Program-made: the position numbers and the translations under genes
NCBI GenBank assembly: GCA_001787035.1
Contig: MFUY01000010.1
Coordinates: forward strand, 99-10,366
Direction of reading: 5' to 3'
From: Candidatus Nomurabacteria bacterium RIFCSPLOWO2_01_FULL_41_12
GTDB taxonomy: Bacteria > Patescibacteriota > Minisyncoccia > Phycocordibacterales > UBA9973
DNA length: 10,268 nucleotides
Notes under the pieces: generated by a model
What the model saw: only the letters and a program-made list of their open reading frames with translations
Told to the model about the DNA's origin: nothing
Databases searched by the model: none
Shown: positions 4,768 through 10,268 of the stretch, piece after piece
Numbering within the stretch: position 1 is the first letter of the stretch
Layout of the letters: each line of letters begins with the position of its first letter

Positions 4768-5181
4768 CTACGAATTTCTTTCCTCTTCGTGTATTTTATG
4801 CTTAATTTCCCTTATTTTATGCTTGTAATCTGAGATCATCTTTAGAAATTTGGAAACCTGCTTCTCCGGCAGGTCGCTTGCGAGACGGTTTCTATATTGT
4901 ATGTTTTTAATTTTAATTTCTTCGTATTTATTTTTTAAAAAATTAGAGGATCTGATATAAAATCTTAGTGTTTCTACTAGACTTATATGGCCGTATTTTT
5001 TTATATTCTTGATGGTTATATATTTTACTTCTTTAATATAAGGGTGAATTTCAAATTGCCGATCTTCTTCAGCGGGGATTTCATTCAGGCTTTGCCTATT
5101 TTGTATTAAAACCAGTTTTCTTCCAATCATAAAAACAATGCCGAGAAGCGATATAAAAAACAAAATTAAAAGTATATACAT
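4768..5181 (-). CDS. Small membrane protein with coiled-coil tail, unknown function
   Basis: I do not recognise a family. From the ATG at 5181 it is 137 aa: one N-terminal membrane helix (MYILLILFFISLLGIVFMIG, then a basic stop-transfer), followed by a charged, lysine- and glutamate-rich region that looks helical and partly coiled-coil, ending in HKIHEEERNS. The frame is open to an upstream ATG at 5211, but that would overlap tsf by 29 bp. The ATG at 5181 begins 1 nt after the tsf stop and puts the membrane helix at the very N-terminus, so I prefer it. The tight spacing suggests co-transcription with rpsB and tsf. Within the gene, ACCTGC/GCAGGT (4856-4874) and TCGC/GCGA (4874-4883) form two adjacent small palindromes in frame. 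Confidence 0.7.
   Translation of the reverse strand: MYILLILFFISLLGIVFMIGRKLVLIQNRQSLNEIPAEEDRQFEIHPYIKEVKYITIKNIKKYGHISLVETLRFYIRSSNFLKNKYEEIKIKNIQYRNRLASDLPEKQVSKFLKMISDYKHKIREIKHKIHEEERNS
4856..4883. repeat. Two adjacent small palindromes inside a coding frame
   Basis: ACCTGC (4856-4861) pairs with GCAGGT (4869-4874) across a 7-nt loop, immediately followed by TCGC-TT-GCGA (4874-4883). The segment is more GC-rich than the AT-rich gene around it and encodes ASDLPEKQV. Confidence 0.55.
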
Positions 5182-5182
5182 A

Positions 5183-5650
5183 TTATTTTTTTGAAAGCTC
5201 AAATCGTGCATAGCGCCCGATTTCTATTCTTTCACCAGTTTTTTGGATAGCTTCTTCAACAAGTGAGATGATGTTTATTTCTCCATTTTTTATAAAAGGT
5301 TCCTGCAAGAGAGCCTGAATATCCTTAGGGTCCGTGGCCGCTATTTGCATGGCTATCTCTTTGGCTAAAACTTTAAAAACTTCATTTTTAGCCACAAAGT
5401 CTGTTTCACACAGAAGCTCAACCATGGCGCCAATTTTACCTTCACCGTGAACATAGGCGTGTATATAGCCTGAACCAAGTAGTCGGTCAACTTTTTTGAG
5501 CGCGATGTTCGAGCTCGTTTTTTTTAAAATGGCCAGCGCTTTTTTCATATCGCCTTTGGCCTCAATAAGTGCGTGCTTGCATTGCATTACGGAAATTCCC
5601 GTAGCATCTCTTAATTCTTTTATAAGTTCAGTCGTTATTTTTGTAGGCAT
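5183..5650 (-). CDS. tsf: Translation elongation factor Ts (short form)
   Basis: EF-Ts is the nucleotide exchange factor that recycles EF-Tu-GDP. This 155-aa protein has the N-terminal UBA-like module (ITTELIKELRDATGISVMQCKHALIEAKGDMKKALAILKK, 5-44) that binds the EF-Tu G domain. Next comes the linker and core with the signature CETDFVAKNEVF (about 86-97), whose aspartate and phenylalanine displace the Mg/nucleotide region of EF-Tu. It is much shorter than the roughly 280-aa enterobacterial protein: the second core subdomain and coiled-coil are missing. This resembles the reduced forms seen in Thermus and CPR bacteria. It follows rpsB with a 42-nt gap containing a stable hairpin (5662-5691), and its stop is 1 nt before the next gene. 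No Shine-Dalgarno is visible before the ATG at 5650. Confidence 0.95.
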   Translation of the reverse strand: MPTKITTELIKELRDATGISVMQCKHALIEAKGDMKKALAILKKTSSNIALKKVDRLLGSGYIHAYVHGEGKIGAMVELLCETDFVAKNEVFKVLAKEIAMQIAATDPKDIQALLQEPFIKNGEINIISLVEEAIQKTGERIEIGRYARFELSKK

Positions 5651-5661
5651 ATATTTGCTTG

Positions 5662-5691
5662 CCCCGTACCGAGCTTTGCTCTGGTAAGGGG
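5662..5691 (-). repeat. Hairpin between rpsB and tsf
   Basis: On the minus strand CCCC-T-TACC-A-GAGC pairs with GCTC-GGTA-C-GGGG around an AAA loop: 12 base pairs with one mismatch and one bulged A. It begins 1 nt after the rpsB stop and ends 11 nt before the tsf ATG. There is no U-tract, so it is not an intrinsic terminator. It may be an RNA-processing or stabilising element, or a REP-like palindrome (inference). Confidence 0.65.
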
Positions 5692-5692
5692 T

Positions 5693-6436
5693 TTAAGACG
5701 TTTTAGGAAGCACAGATTTATCCGCCGGGGCGGACATGGCTCCTTCTTTGTAAGCGTTAGCAATAGCTCCGGCGAAAAACTTGATGGACGGTATGCTGGA
5801 ATCATTGCCTACGATAGGATAATCAATATCCTTTATATCTGCATCGGAATTTGAGAGGCTTAAAACAGGCACATCTGCATTTTTAGCTTCAGTTGCGGCG
5901 ATATATTCCGCTCTTGCATCCACGATAAACAACAGTTCGGGGGTCTTTTTTAAACCAATAAGCCCAGAGTAATACCTTGAAAGTTTTTCCATTTTTTTTG
6001 CCATGACCACTCGTTCTTTTTTGGTATATTTATCAAGCCCGCCTACCACGCTATCTTTGCGATAGTTTTCAAGTTCACTGATTCTCTTTTTTATTTCCGT
6101 AAAATTAGACAAGGTGCCCCCGATCCAACGCTCCGTAACATAAGGCATATTTAAAGATTCTGCCACATTCTTAACGGCATTTCTTGCTTCCGGCTTCGTG
6201 CCGACGAAAAGGATAACTTTGCCGGCAGCCGCCAAACTTTTAACAAATTCTAAAGCGCGCTCCAGCAGAACAGCCGTTTTTTCCAGGTCTATGATATCCG
6301 TTTTATTTTTTGTAGCGTATATATAGGGGGACACAGAGGGGTGTCTTCTGGTCTTGCCATATCCGTAATGCGCCCCAGCCTTGAACATTTTTTCTATTAA
6401 ATTGTCAGTTTCTTTCTTAATATCTACTTTTTGCAT
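5693..6436 (-). CDS. rpsB: 30S ribosomal protein S2
   Basis: S2 binds the back of the 30S subunit near S1, S3 and S5. The 247-aa protein has all expected blocks: the N-terminal MFKAGAHYGYGKTRRHPSVSPYIYATKNKTDIIDLEKT, then VILFVGTKPEARNAV, ERWIGGTLSNF, ELLFIVDARAEYIAATEAKNADVPV and YPIVGNDSSIPSIKFF. I chose the ATG at 6436 (MQKVDIKKETD). The in-frame ATG at 6472 adds 12 residues, but that region contains the promoter: TTGCAA at 6472-6467, a 17-bp spacer and TATATT at 6449-6444, with +1 at 6437 or 6436. The mRNA is therefore leaderless or nearly so. It heads the minus-strand rpsB-tsf-small membrane protein block and is divergent from proS. Confidence 0.95.
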   Translation of the reverse strand: MQKVDIKKETDNLIEKMFKAGAHYGYGKTRRHPSVSPYIYATKNKTDIIDLEKTAVLLERALEFVKSLAAAGKVILFVGTKPEARNAVKNVAESLNMPYVTERWIGGTLSNFTEIKKRISELENYRKDSVVGGLDKYTKKERVVMAKKMEKLSRYYSGLIGLKKTPELLFIVDARAEYIAATEAKNADVPVLSLSNSDADIKDIDYPIVGNDSSIPSIKFFAGAIANAYKEGAMSAPADKSVLPKTS

Positions 6437-6443
6437 ATGGGTC

Positions 6444-6472
6444 AATATAACAGAAAGTTCCGCTTTTTGCAA
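6444..6472 (-). promoter_or_regulatory. rpsB promoter
   Basis: The minus strand has TTGCAA (6472 to 6467), 17 bp, then TATATT (6449 to 6444). Predicted +1 is 6437, one base before the ATG at 6436. This decides the rpsB start against the longer reading from 6472. Confidence 0.6.
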
Positions 6473-6484
6473 ATCTTTTTCACT

Positions 6485-6513
6485 TTGACCAAAAGGTTTT
6501 TTTGAAGTAAGAT
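6485..6513 (+). promoter_or_regulatory. proS promoter
   Basis: TTGACC (6485-6490), a 17-bp spacer and TAAGAT (6508-6513) give predicted +1 at 6520, the A of the proS ATG. No ribosome-binding site could exist on such a transcript. The -35 is 12 bp from the divergent rpsB -35, so the two promoters are back to back. Confidence 0.65.
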
Positions 6514-6519
6514 GCAGAT

Positions 6520-7779
6520 ATGACTAATGGAATGAGGCAAAGCATACTTTTTACTAAGACGAGAAAGGAAGCGCCAACGGACGAGGTGTCCAAGAACGCC
6601 GAGCTTTTGATTCGGGGCGGTTTTATCCATAAGGAGCTCGCCGGGGTTTATAGCTATTTACCGCTGGGACTTCGGGTGCTAAAAAAAATTGAAAATATAA
6701 TTAGAGAAGAAATGAATAAAGTAGGCGGGCAGGAAGTTTTAATGTCCTCTTTTCAGCCAAAAGAAAATTGGGAAAAAACTGGCCGATGGGAGGCAATGGG
6801 TGATTTGTATAAAGTGAGCGACGCGTCAGGTAGAGAAGTCGCTCTTGGTCCTACTCACGAAGAAATTGTTGTCCCTATTTTGAAAAATTATATTTCCTCG
6901 CATAAAGATTTTCCTATCTATATTTATCAAATTCAAAATAAGTTTAGAATGGAACTTCGCGCCAAGTCCGGCATGCTCCGAGGCAGAGAATTCATGATGA
7001 AAGACATGTATTCTTTTCACATTTCTCAGGAAGATTTTGAAAAATTTTACAATCAAATGAAGGATGTTTATAAAACTATTTTTAAGAGAGTTGGCATTGG
7101 CCACTTAACTTACATGACTTTCGCTTCGGGTGGAACTTTCTCAAAATATTCACACGAATTTCAGACTATTACGCCTTTCGGCGAAGATACTATTTATGTT
7201 GATGAGGCAAGTAGTATTGCTGTTAATAAAGAAGTTTTAAGTGATGAAGTTTTAAGTCAGCTTAATTTAGTAAAAGAAAAATTAGTGGAAGAAAAAGCAA
7301 TTGAAGTTGGGAATATTTTTGATTTGAAGACAAAATATTCAGAGCCATTTGATTTATCGTATACAGACCCCAAGGGAGAAAAACATATTGTTTTAATGGG
7401 TTGTTATGGGATAGGTCTTGGCAGACTTATAGGCACGGTAGTAGAGGTTCTATCTGACGATAAGGGTATAATTTGGCCGGAGTCTATCGCGCCCTACGCT
7501 CTCCACTTGCTTGCTCTGGGAGACGATGAGGAAATTTCAATAGAAGCCAATAAAGTTTACGAAAGTTTACAAAAAGCCAATATTGAAGTTTTATTTGACG
7601 ACCGAAAAGGCGTATCAGCCGGAGAGAAATTTGCCGAGTCAGACTTGCTTGGCATTCCACACAGGGCGGTTATTTCCAGTCGAAGCTTATCTGAAGGAGG
7701 CATAGAATTAAAAAAACGCACTGAAAACAAGGGAAAAATAGTTTCACTTAATGAATTATTAAAAATACTCGTCCCGTAG
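6520..7779 (+). CDS. proS: Prolyl-tRNA synthetase, compact form without editing insertion
   Basis: This class II synthetase charges tRNA-Pro with proline. The 419-aa protein has motif 1 (about 42-65, invariant proline at 48), the substrate loop GPTHEE (110-115), motif 2 FRMELRAKSGMLRGREFMMKD (142-162), motif 3 GCYGIGLGRLIGTVVE (294-309), and a C-terminal anticodon-binding domain (about 325-419) with DDRKGVSAGEKFAESDLLGIPHR. Bacterial-type ProRS normally carries a roughly 180-aa INS domain between motifs 2 and 3 that hydrolyses Ala-tRNA-Pro. Here only about 40 unrelated charged residues remain (about 222-262), so cis-editing appears absent. The ATG at 6520 coincides with the predicted +1; a second methionine is at codon 5. 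Its TAG stop (7777-7779) lies inside the left arm of the inverted repeat leading to mreB. Confidence 0.95.
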   Translation: MTNGMRQSILFTKTRKEAPTDEVSKNAELLIRGGFIHKELAGVYSYLPLGLRVLKKIENIIREEMNKVGGQEVLMSSFQPKENWEKTGRWEAMGDLYKVSDASGREVALGPTHEEIVVPILKNYISSHKDFPIYIYQIQNKFRMELRAKSGMLRGREFMMKDMYSFHISQEDFEKFYNQMKDVYKTIFKRVGIGHLTYMTFASGGTFSKYSHEFQTITPFGEDTIYVDEASSIAVNKEVLSDEVLSQLNLVKEKLVEEKAIEVGNIFDLKTKYSEPFDLSYTDPKGEKHIVLMGCYGIGLGRLIGTVVEVLSDDKGIIWPESIAPYALHLLALGDDEEISIEANKVYESLQKANIEVLFDDRKGVSAGEKFAESDLLGIPHRAVISSRSLSEGGIELKKRTENKGKIVSLNELLKILVP

Positions 7780-7838
7780 TAAATTTTTGATTACGAGACA
7801 TAATATTAAACATTATTATTAAAATTTTACTACTGGGA
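7772..7838 (+). promoter_or_regulatory. Long inverted repeat between proS stop and mreB start
   Basis: TCCC-GTAGTAAA-TTTT (7772-7787) can pair with the stretch 7821-7838, ending GGGA, over 16 pairs with two single-T bulges (7834, 7825). The final A is the first base of the mreB ATG. A nested ATAAT/ATTAT stem (7800-7804 with 7812-7816) lies in the 33-nt loop. The proS stop codon is in the left arm. The design matches the element at 3840-3904. A TATTAT at 7814-7819 could be a weak -10. Confidence 0.5.
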
Positions 7839-8884
7839 TGTTTGAAAAACTTTACAAATTAATTTCCAATGACATAGGCATCGATCTGGGGACTTCTAAT
7901 ACTCTTGTATATTTGAAGGGCCACGGCATTGTCATCAACGAGCCTTCTGTAGTGGCGGTTAATATCAAGACCAATCAAATTCTAGCCGTCGGCGCAAAAG
8001 CCAAGGAGATGCTTGGCCGTACTCCGGGACACATCAGGGCTATTCGTCCTTTAGTGGAGGGTGTTATTTCTGATTTTGAAGTTACCGAGGAGATGCTTTC
8101 ATATTTGATAAACAAAGCGGACAAAATATCCCAAAAATTAGCACGGCCGAGAGTTTTAGTGGGCGTGCCTTCCGGCACGACCAATGTGGAAACGCGCGCC
8201 GTCTATGATGCGGCTCGAAGCGCCGGCGCGCGGGAAGTCTTTTTGGTAGAAGAACCGATGGCAGCCGCCATCGGGGTGCGGCTTCCCATTAAAGACCCAG
8301 TCGGATCAATGATTATAGATATCGGTGGGGGGACGACGGATATCGCGGTAATTTCTTTGGGCGGAGTTGTAAAATCCAAAAACTTAAAAATAGCCGGTGA
8401 TAGGCTGAATAACGATATCATTACCTACATGCGCGACGAATTTAAAATACTTATCGGCGAGAGAACAGCGGAAATGGTCAAGATCGCCATCGGTTCTGTT
8501 ATCCCCGGGAATTACATGGAAACAGAAGTCCACGGGCGCGATCTTTTGACCGGTTTGCCCCGCGCGGTGACAGTGACAGATGCCGACATACGTGAAGCGC
8601 TCACTTTTTCAATTAAAGGCTTGGTAGAAGGAGTGAAAGATATGCTGGAAACGACGCCGCCTGAAATTTTATCCGACATAATGCACCAGGGGATTACTCT
8701 CACAGGCGGCGGCGCGCTCTTGCCAGGCCTAGGAGAGCTTTTGCAGCGCGTTTTGAAAATCCCGGTTTATGTAGTGGAAGATCCGCTCTCCGCCGTGGCC
8801 AGGGGGACAGGGGTGATTCTGGACGATATTCCGTTTTATAAAGAAGTTTTGATCGGTAATCAAGATGAGCTACCTCCTAGATAA
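7838..8884 (+). CDS. mreB: Rod shape-determining actin homologue MreB
   Basis: MreB forms membrane-associated filaments that guide peptidoglycan synthesis. The 348-aa protein has the complete actin/HSP70 ATPase set: phosphate-1 motif DIGIDLGTSNT (12-22), the connect-1 region VEEPMAAAIG (137-146), phosphate-2 motif DIGGGTTDIAVISLGG (161-176), and the adenosine motif TGGGALLPGL (289-298). Length is normal for the family. The N-terminal MFEKLYKLIS is hydrophobic and basic and could act as a membrane-binding amphipathic segment. The gene is visibly more GC-rich than its surroundings, with longer GC-rich stretches in 8160-8860, which may simply reflect strong conservation. It overlaps mreC by 20 bp, indicating translational coupling. 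The ATG at 7838 sits at the end of a long inverted repeat. Confidence 0.97.
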   Translation: MFEKLYKLISNDIGIDLGTSNTLVYLKGHGIVINEPSVVAVNIKTNQILAVGAKAKEMLGRTPGHIRAIRPLVEGVISDFEVTEEMLSYLINKADKISQKLARPRVLVGVPSGTTNVETRAVYDAARSAGAREVFLVEEPMAAAIGVRLPIKDPVGSMIIDIGGGTTDIAVISLGGVVKSKNLKIAGDRLNNDIITYMRDEFKILIGERTAEMVKIAIGSVIPGNYMETEVHGRDLLTGLPRAVTVTDADIREALTFSIKGLVEGVKDMLETTPPEILSDIMHQGITLTGGGALLPGLGELLQRVLKIPVYVVEDPLSAVARGTGVILDDIPFYKEVLIGNQDELPPR

Positions 8885-9662
8885 AAAAATCAAAAGGAAG
8901 AAGTTTTTTTACTATATTTTTTTTGTAATTATTTTTCTTGTTTTGTTTTATTTTAGATCAAGTGTTGCAAATGGCCTCTCTTATGCGAGCCATAAGCTCT
9001 TTCGGCCGTTTTTAATTCTCTCCAACAATGTCGGCGATAAATTAGGAAACATCGGAAGTTTTTTTATTTCCAAAAGCTCTCTTTACAAAGAAAACATGGA
9101 TATCAAATTCCAACTGAGCGTTAATAAAAATACGCTGGCGAATCATGATTCTGTTCTAGCCGAAAATACTAAAATCAAAGAAATTTTGGGAAGGAAAGAT
9201 CCAAAGACTGTTATGGTTTTATCTGCCATATTAGGGAAACAGGACAAAAATAGTTACGATAGCCTCATTATTGATATAGGCGCAAAAAATGGATTACAGA
9301 TAGGAGATACAGTTTTTGCCCTAGGCAATGTGCCTATCGGACGTATTTCAGCCGTTTATCCTGATTCTTCAAAGGTCACTTTATTTTCAAATAGTGGGGA
9401 GAAGACGCAAGTGGTAGTCGGCAGTAACCATATTTTTTTGGAAATTATTGGAAGAGGCGGGGGGAATTTTGAAGTGGCCTTGCCGAGGGACTTTTTGCTT
9501 TTAAAAGGAGACCAGGCAGTCTTACCGGGCATTACTCCTTATGTCGTAGCTGTTGTTGAAGCAATAATTTCCGACCCGCGCGATTCCTTTATTAAAGCCT
9601 TGCTTGTCAGTCCGGTGAATATACAAGAACTCAAATTTGTTCAAGTAAAAATTGAAAATTAA
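8865..9662 (+). CDS. mreC: Rod shape-determining protein MreC
   Basis: MreC is a membrane-anchored extracytoplasmic scaffold that links MreB to the elongasome's transglycosylase/transpeptidase. The 265-aa protein has a basic N-terminus (KKIKRKK), one membrane helix (about 14-31), a helical/coiled-coil segment (about 70-108, starting SLYKENMDIKFQLSVN), and two beta-barrel subdomains. These include the typical VLSAILGKQDKNSYDSLIIDIGAKNGLQIGDTVFALGNVPIGRI block (118-161). Its ATG overlaps the end of mreB in another frame, so the two are one operon. No mreD follows within the window; the next gene is separated by about 190 bp with its own promoter. The end of the coding sequence (ATTGAAAATTA, 9651-9661) is repeated just after the stop. 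Confidence 0.95.
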   Translation: MSYLLDKKIKRKKFFYYIFFVIIFLVLFYFRSSVANGLSYASHKLFRPFLILSNNVGDKLGNIGSFFISKSSLYKENMDIKFQLSVNKNTLANHDSVLAENTKIKEILGRKDPKTVMVLSAILGKQDKNSYDSLIIDIGAKNGLQIGDTVFALGNVPIGRISAVYPDSSKVTLFSNSGEKTQVVVGSNHIFLEIIGRGGGNFEVALPRDFLLLKGDQAVLPGITPYVVAVVEAIISDPRDSFIKALLVSPVNIQELKFVQVKIEN

Positions 9663-9682
9663 GAATTGATAATTGAAAATTA
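9651..9682 (+). repeat. Short direct repeat at the mreC 3' end
   Basis: ATTGAAAATTA occurs at 9651-9661 and again at 9672-9682, a 21-bp period, in an AT-rich tract. The first copy encodes the last residues and stop of mreC. It looks like local slippage duplication. Confidence 0.5.
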
Positions 9683-9688
9683 GAAATT

Positions 9689-9786
9689 AAAAAGCTGGCT
9701 CAACGAAAAATTCTGGCGCCTTCGCCCTCGGAGTCAAAAGGACAGGGAACCCACGACGCTTTGAATTTTTGCCGAGCCAGCTTTTT
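9689..9786. other. 98-nt structured inverted repeat after mreC (terminator or small RNA)
   Basis: AAAAAGCTGGCTC (9689-9701) pairs perfectly with GAGCCAGCTTTTT (9774-9786). After a small internal loop, AAAAATTC (9706-9713) pairs with GAATTTTT (9763-9770). The 49-nt centre can fold further: GCG/CGC (9716-9718, 9757-9759) and CCCT...GTC/GAC...AGGG (9725-9728, 9733-9735, 9741-9743, 9744-9747). Flanking A- and T-tracts would allow it to end transcription from either side. The GC-rich, non-repetitive centre is more than a simple terminator needs. It lies between mreC and the next gene's promoter. Confidence 0.65.
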
Positions 9787-9825
9787 AGGGTTATCCCCAT
9801 TTTCCTTCTAACGCAAGGCTATTTT

Positions 9826-9834
9826 TGATATAAT
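9826..9834 (+). promoter_or_regulatory. Extended -10 promoter of the final gene
   Basis: TGA-TATAAT at 9826-9834 is a consensus extended -10; +1 would be 9841 with a 15-nt leader to the ATG at 9856 and no Shine-Dalgarno. No clear -35 is seen. Confidence 0.6.
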
Positions 9835-9855
9835 TAAGGTGTCCTAAAATACAAA

Positions 9856-10268
9856 ATGATACCAAAAAATTTTAGGAAAAAATTTCTTACAAGGACGGTC
9901 CTTGGGGAAACTTCTTTAAGGACCGTCCTTAGACTACTTGGACTTTTAGTCTTAGCTTTTTTGGTTTTTGCGCCGGTAGGAGTACAAGCTGTTTCAGATT
10001 TGAATATTCCTTTTTCTAAAATTAACCCCTACCTCTCTAAACTAAAAGATATAAAGAATGAAATAGTTTCCTCTATTACTTCCGCCACCTCCCAAACAGC
10101 CAACATCCTAGACACCTTCACCGACAATCTCCGAGATGCCTGGAGAGCTTATGTTAATCCTCTGCCTCCTCTCCCGACCACAGTCCCGACCCGGGTCGGG
10201 GCCATCATCACCGTCTCTGCCCCTCCCCCAGTCATCTCTGACCAGGCTCTACTGAACGCTCTCTCTAT
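9856..10268 (+). CDS. Exported or membrane-anchored protein of unknown function (partial)
   Basis: The frame starts at ATG 9856 and stays open to the window end (137 codons visible). A basic N-terminus (MIPKNFRKKF) is followed by a hydrophobic segment (about 26-45, LLGLLVLAFLVFAPVGVQA) with a possible signal-peptidase site after VQA. Next comes a polar helical stretch rich in Ser, Thr and Asn, then a proline-rich region with PLPPLPTTVPTR and APPPV. I do not recognise a family. Two palindromes are built into the coding frame: a 13-bp inverted repeat (9891-9903 and 9918-9930), which yields the duplicated peptide RTVL...RTVL, and CCCGACCCGGGTCGGG at 10185-10200. The downstream part has more C-rich codons than the neighbours. 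It has its own extended -10 promoter and follows the mreBC operon, so a cell-envelope role is possible but only by position. Confidence 0.7.
   Translation, partial: MIPKNFRKKFLTRTVLGETSLRTVLRLLGLLVLAFLVFAPVGVQAVSDLNIPFSKINPYLSKLKDIKNEIVSSITSATSQTANILDTFTDNLRDAWRAYVNPLPPLPTTVPTRVGAIITVSAPPPVISDQALLNALS
9891..9930. repeat. In-frame palindromic element near the start of the final gene
   Basis: AAGGACGGTCCTT (9891-9903) and its exact reverse complement AAGGACCGTCCTT (9918-9930) flank a 14-nt loop. Each arm is itself nearly self-complementary. The insertion-like unit is in frame and encodes RTVLGETSLRTVL just before the hydrophobic segment. Confidence 0.75.
10185..10200. repeat. Perfect 16-bp palindrome in the final gene
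   Basis: CCCGACCCGGGTCGGG is fully self-complementary, and a further CCCGACC half-copy lies just upstream at 10173-10179. It is GC-rich in an otherwise AT-rich region and stays in frame. Confidence 0.7.

Noticed and set aside
4600..4833. Plus-strand reading frame across the tRNA region
   Set aside because: It runs antisense through the tRNA-Thr gene and its remnant; the peptide RQRDSNPRPSLYKSVALPTELCRR is the familiar false translation of an antisense tRNA.
6437..6472. Longer rpsB reading from the ATG at 6472
   Set aside because: The added 12 codons overlap the -35 and -10 of the promoter, and MQKVDIKKETD at 6436 is the natural S2 N-terminus.
9748..9757. tRNA-like T-arm fragment (AACCCACGAC) shared with tRNA-Thr
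   Set aside because: About 11 bases are shared with the tRNA-Thr T-arm region, but no cloverleaf, anticodon arm or acceptor can be built around it; chance similarity is enough.
9702..9776. Integron attC site in the element after mreC
   Set aside because: GCTCAAC fits the RYYYAAC consensus, but the opposite end is GCCGAGC rather than GTTGAGC, and there is no integrase or cassette context.
1..10268. CRISPR array, toxin-antitoxin, restriction or phage defence system
   Set aside because: No regularly spaced direct repeats, no recognisable defence proteins, and all long frames are accounted for by the genes listed.

Overview
The window looks like a chromosomal segment of an AT-rich, reduced-genome bacterium, most likely a member of the Candidate Phyla Radiation (Patescibacteria, Parcubacteria-like). 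The signs are a very short EF-Ts (155 aa), a compact prolyl-tRNA synthetase (419 aa) without the usual editing insertion, small membrane-anchored redox proteins, few Shine-Dalgarno sequences, and several promoters that put the predicted transcription start on the A of the start codon. The lineage is an inference from gene content; no database search was run.

Layout. Bases 1-141 hold the 3' end of a primary sigma factor gene. Bases 144-1421 are a small accessory island. It has three copies of a 17-bp palindromic core (ACTAGG-CAAGA-CCTAGT), an L,D-transpeptidase gene (minus strand) between copies 1 and 2, and a REP-associated tyrosine transposase (RAYT) gene between copies 2 and 3. Bases 1437-3828 carry an anchored DsbA-like thiol oxidoreductase (minus), then, from a divergent near-symmetrical promoter, a DUF378 membrane protein and a processive-type family 2 glycosyltransferase. 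A membrane-anchored thioredoxin-fold protein with a CxxC motif follows (3904-4593). Next, on the minus strand, comes a translation block read from right to left: rpsB, tsf, a small membrane/coiled-coil protein and tRNA-Thr(UGU). Divergent from rpsB is proS, followed by mreB-mreC (cell shape) and the start of an unrecognised exported or membrane protein that runs off the window end.

How the parts relate. Translation genes (rpsB, tsf, tRNA-Thr, proS), cell-shape genes (mreB, mreC) and envelope genes (L,D-transpeptidase, DsbA-like, GT2, Trx-like) are mixed, as is common in compact genomes. There is no stretch over 300 bases without a gene.

The most unusual property is the density of palindromic or inverted-repeat structures. 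The RAYT-linked REPs overlap the transposase's own -35 element and stop codon. Two long TCCCG...GGGATG inverted repeats span from just after, or inside, an upstream gene to the A of the next gene's start codon (upstream of the Trx-like gene and of mreB). A 98-nt structured element lies downstream of mreC. Several palindromes sit inside coding frames without breaking them.
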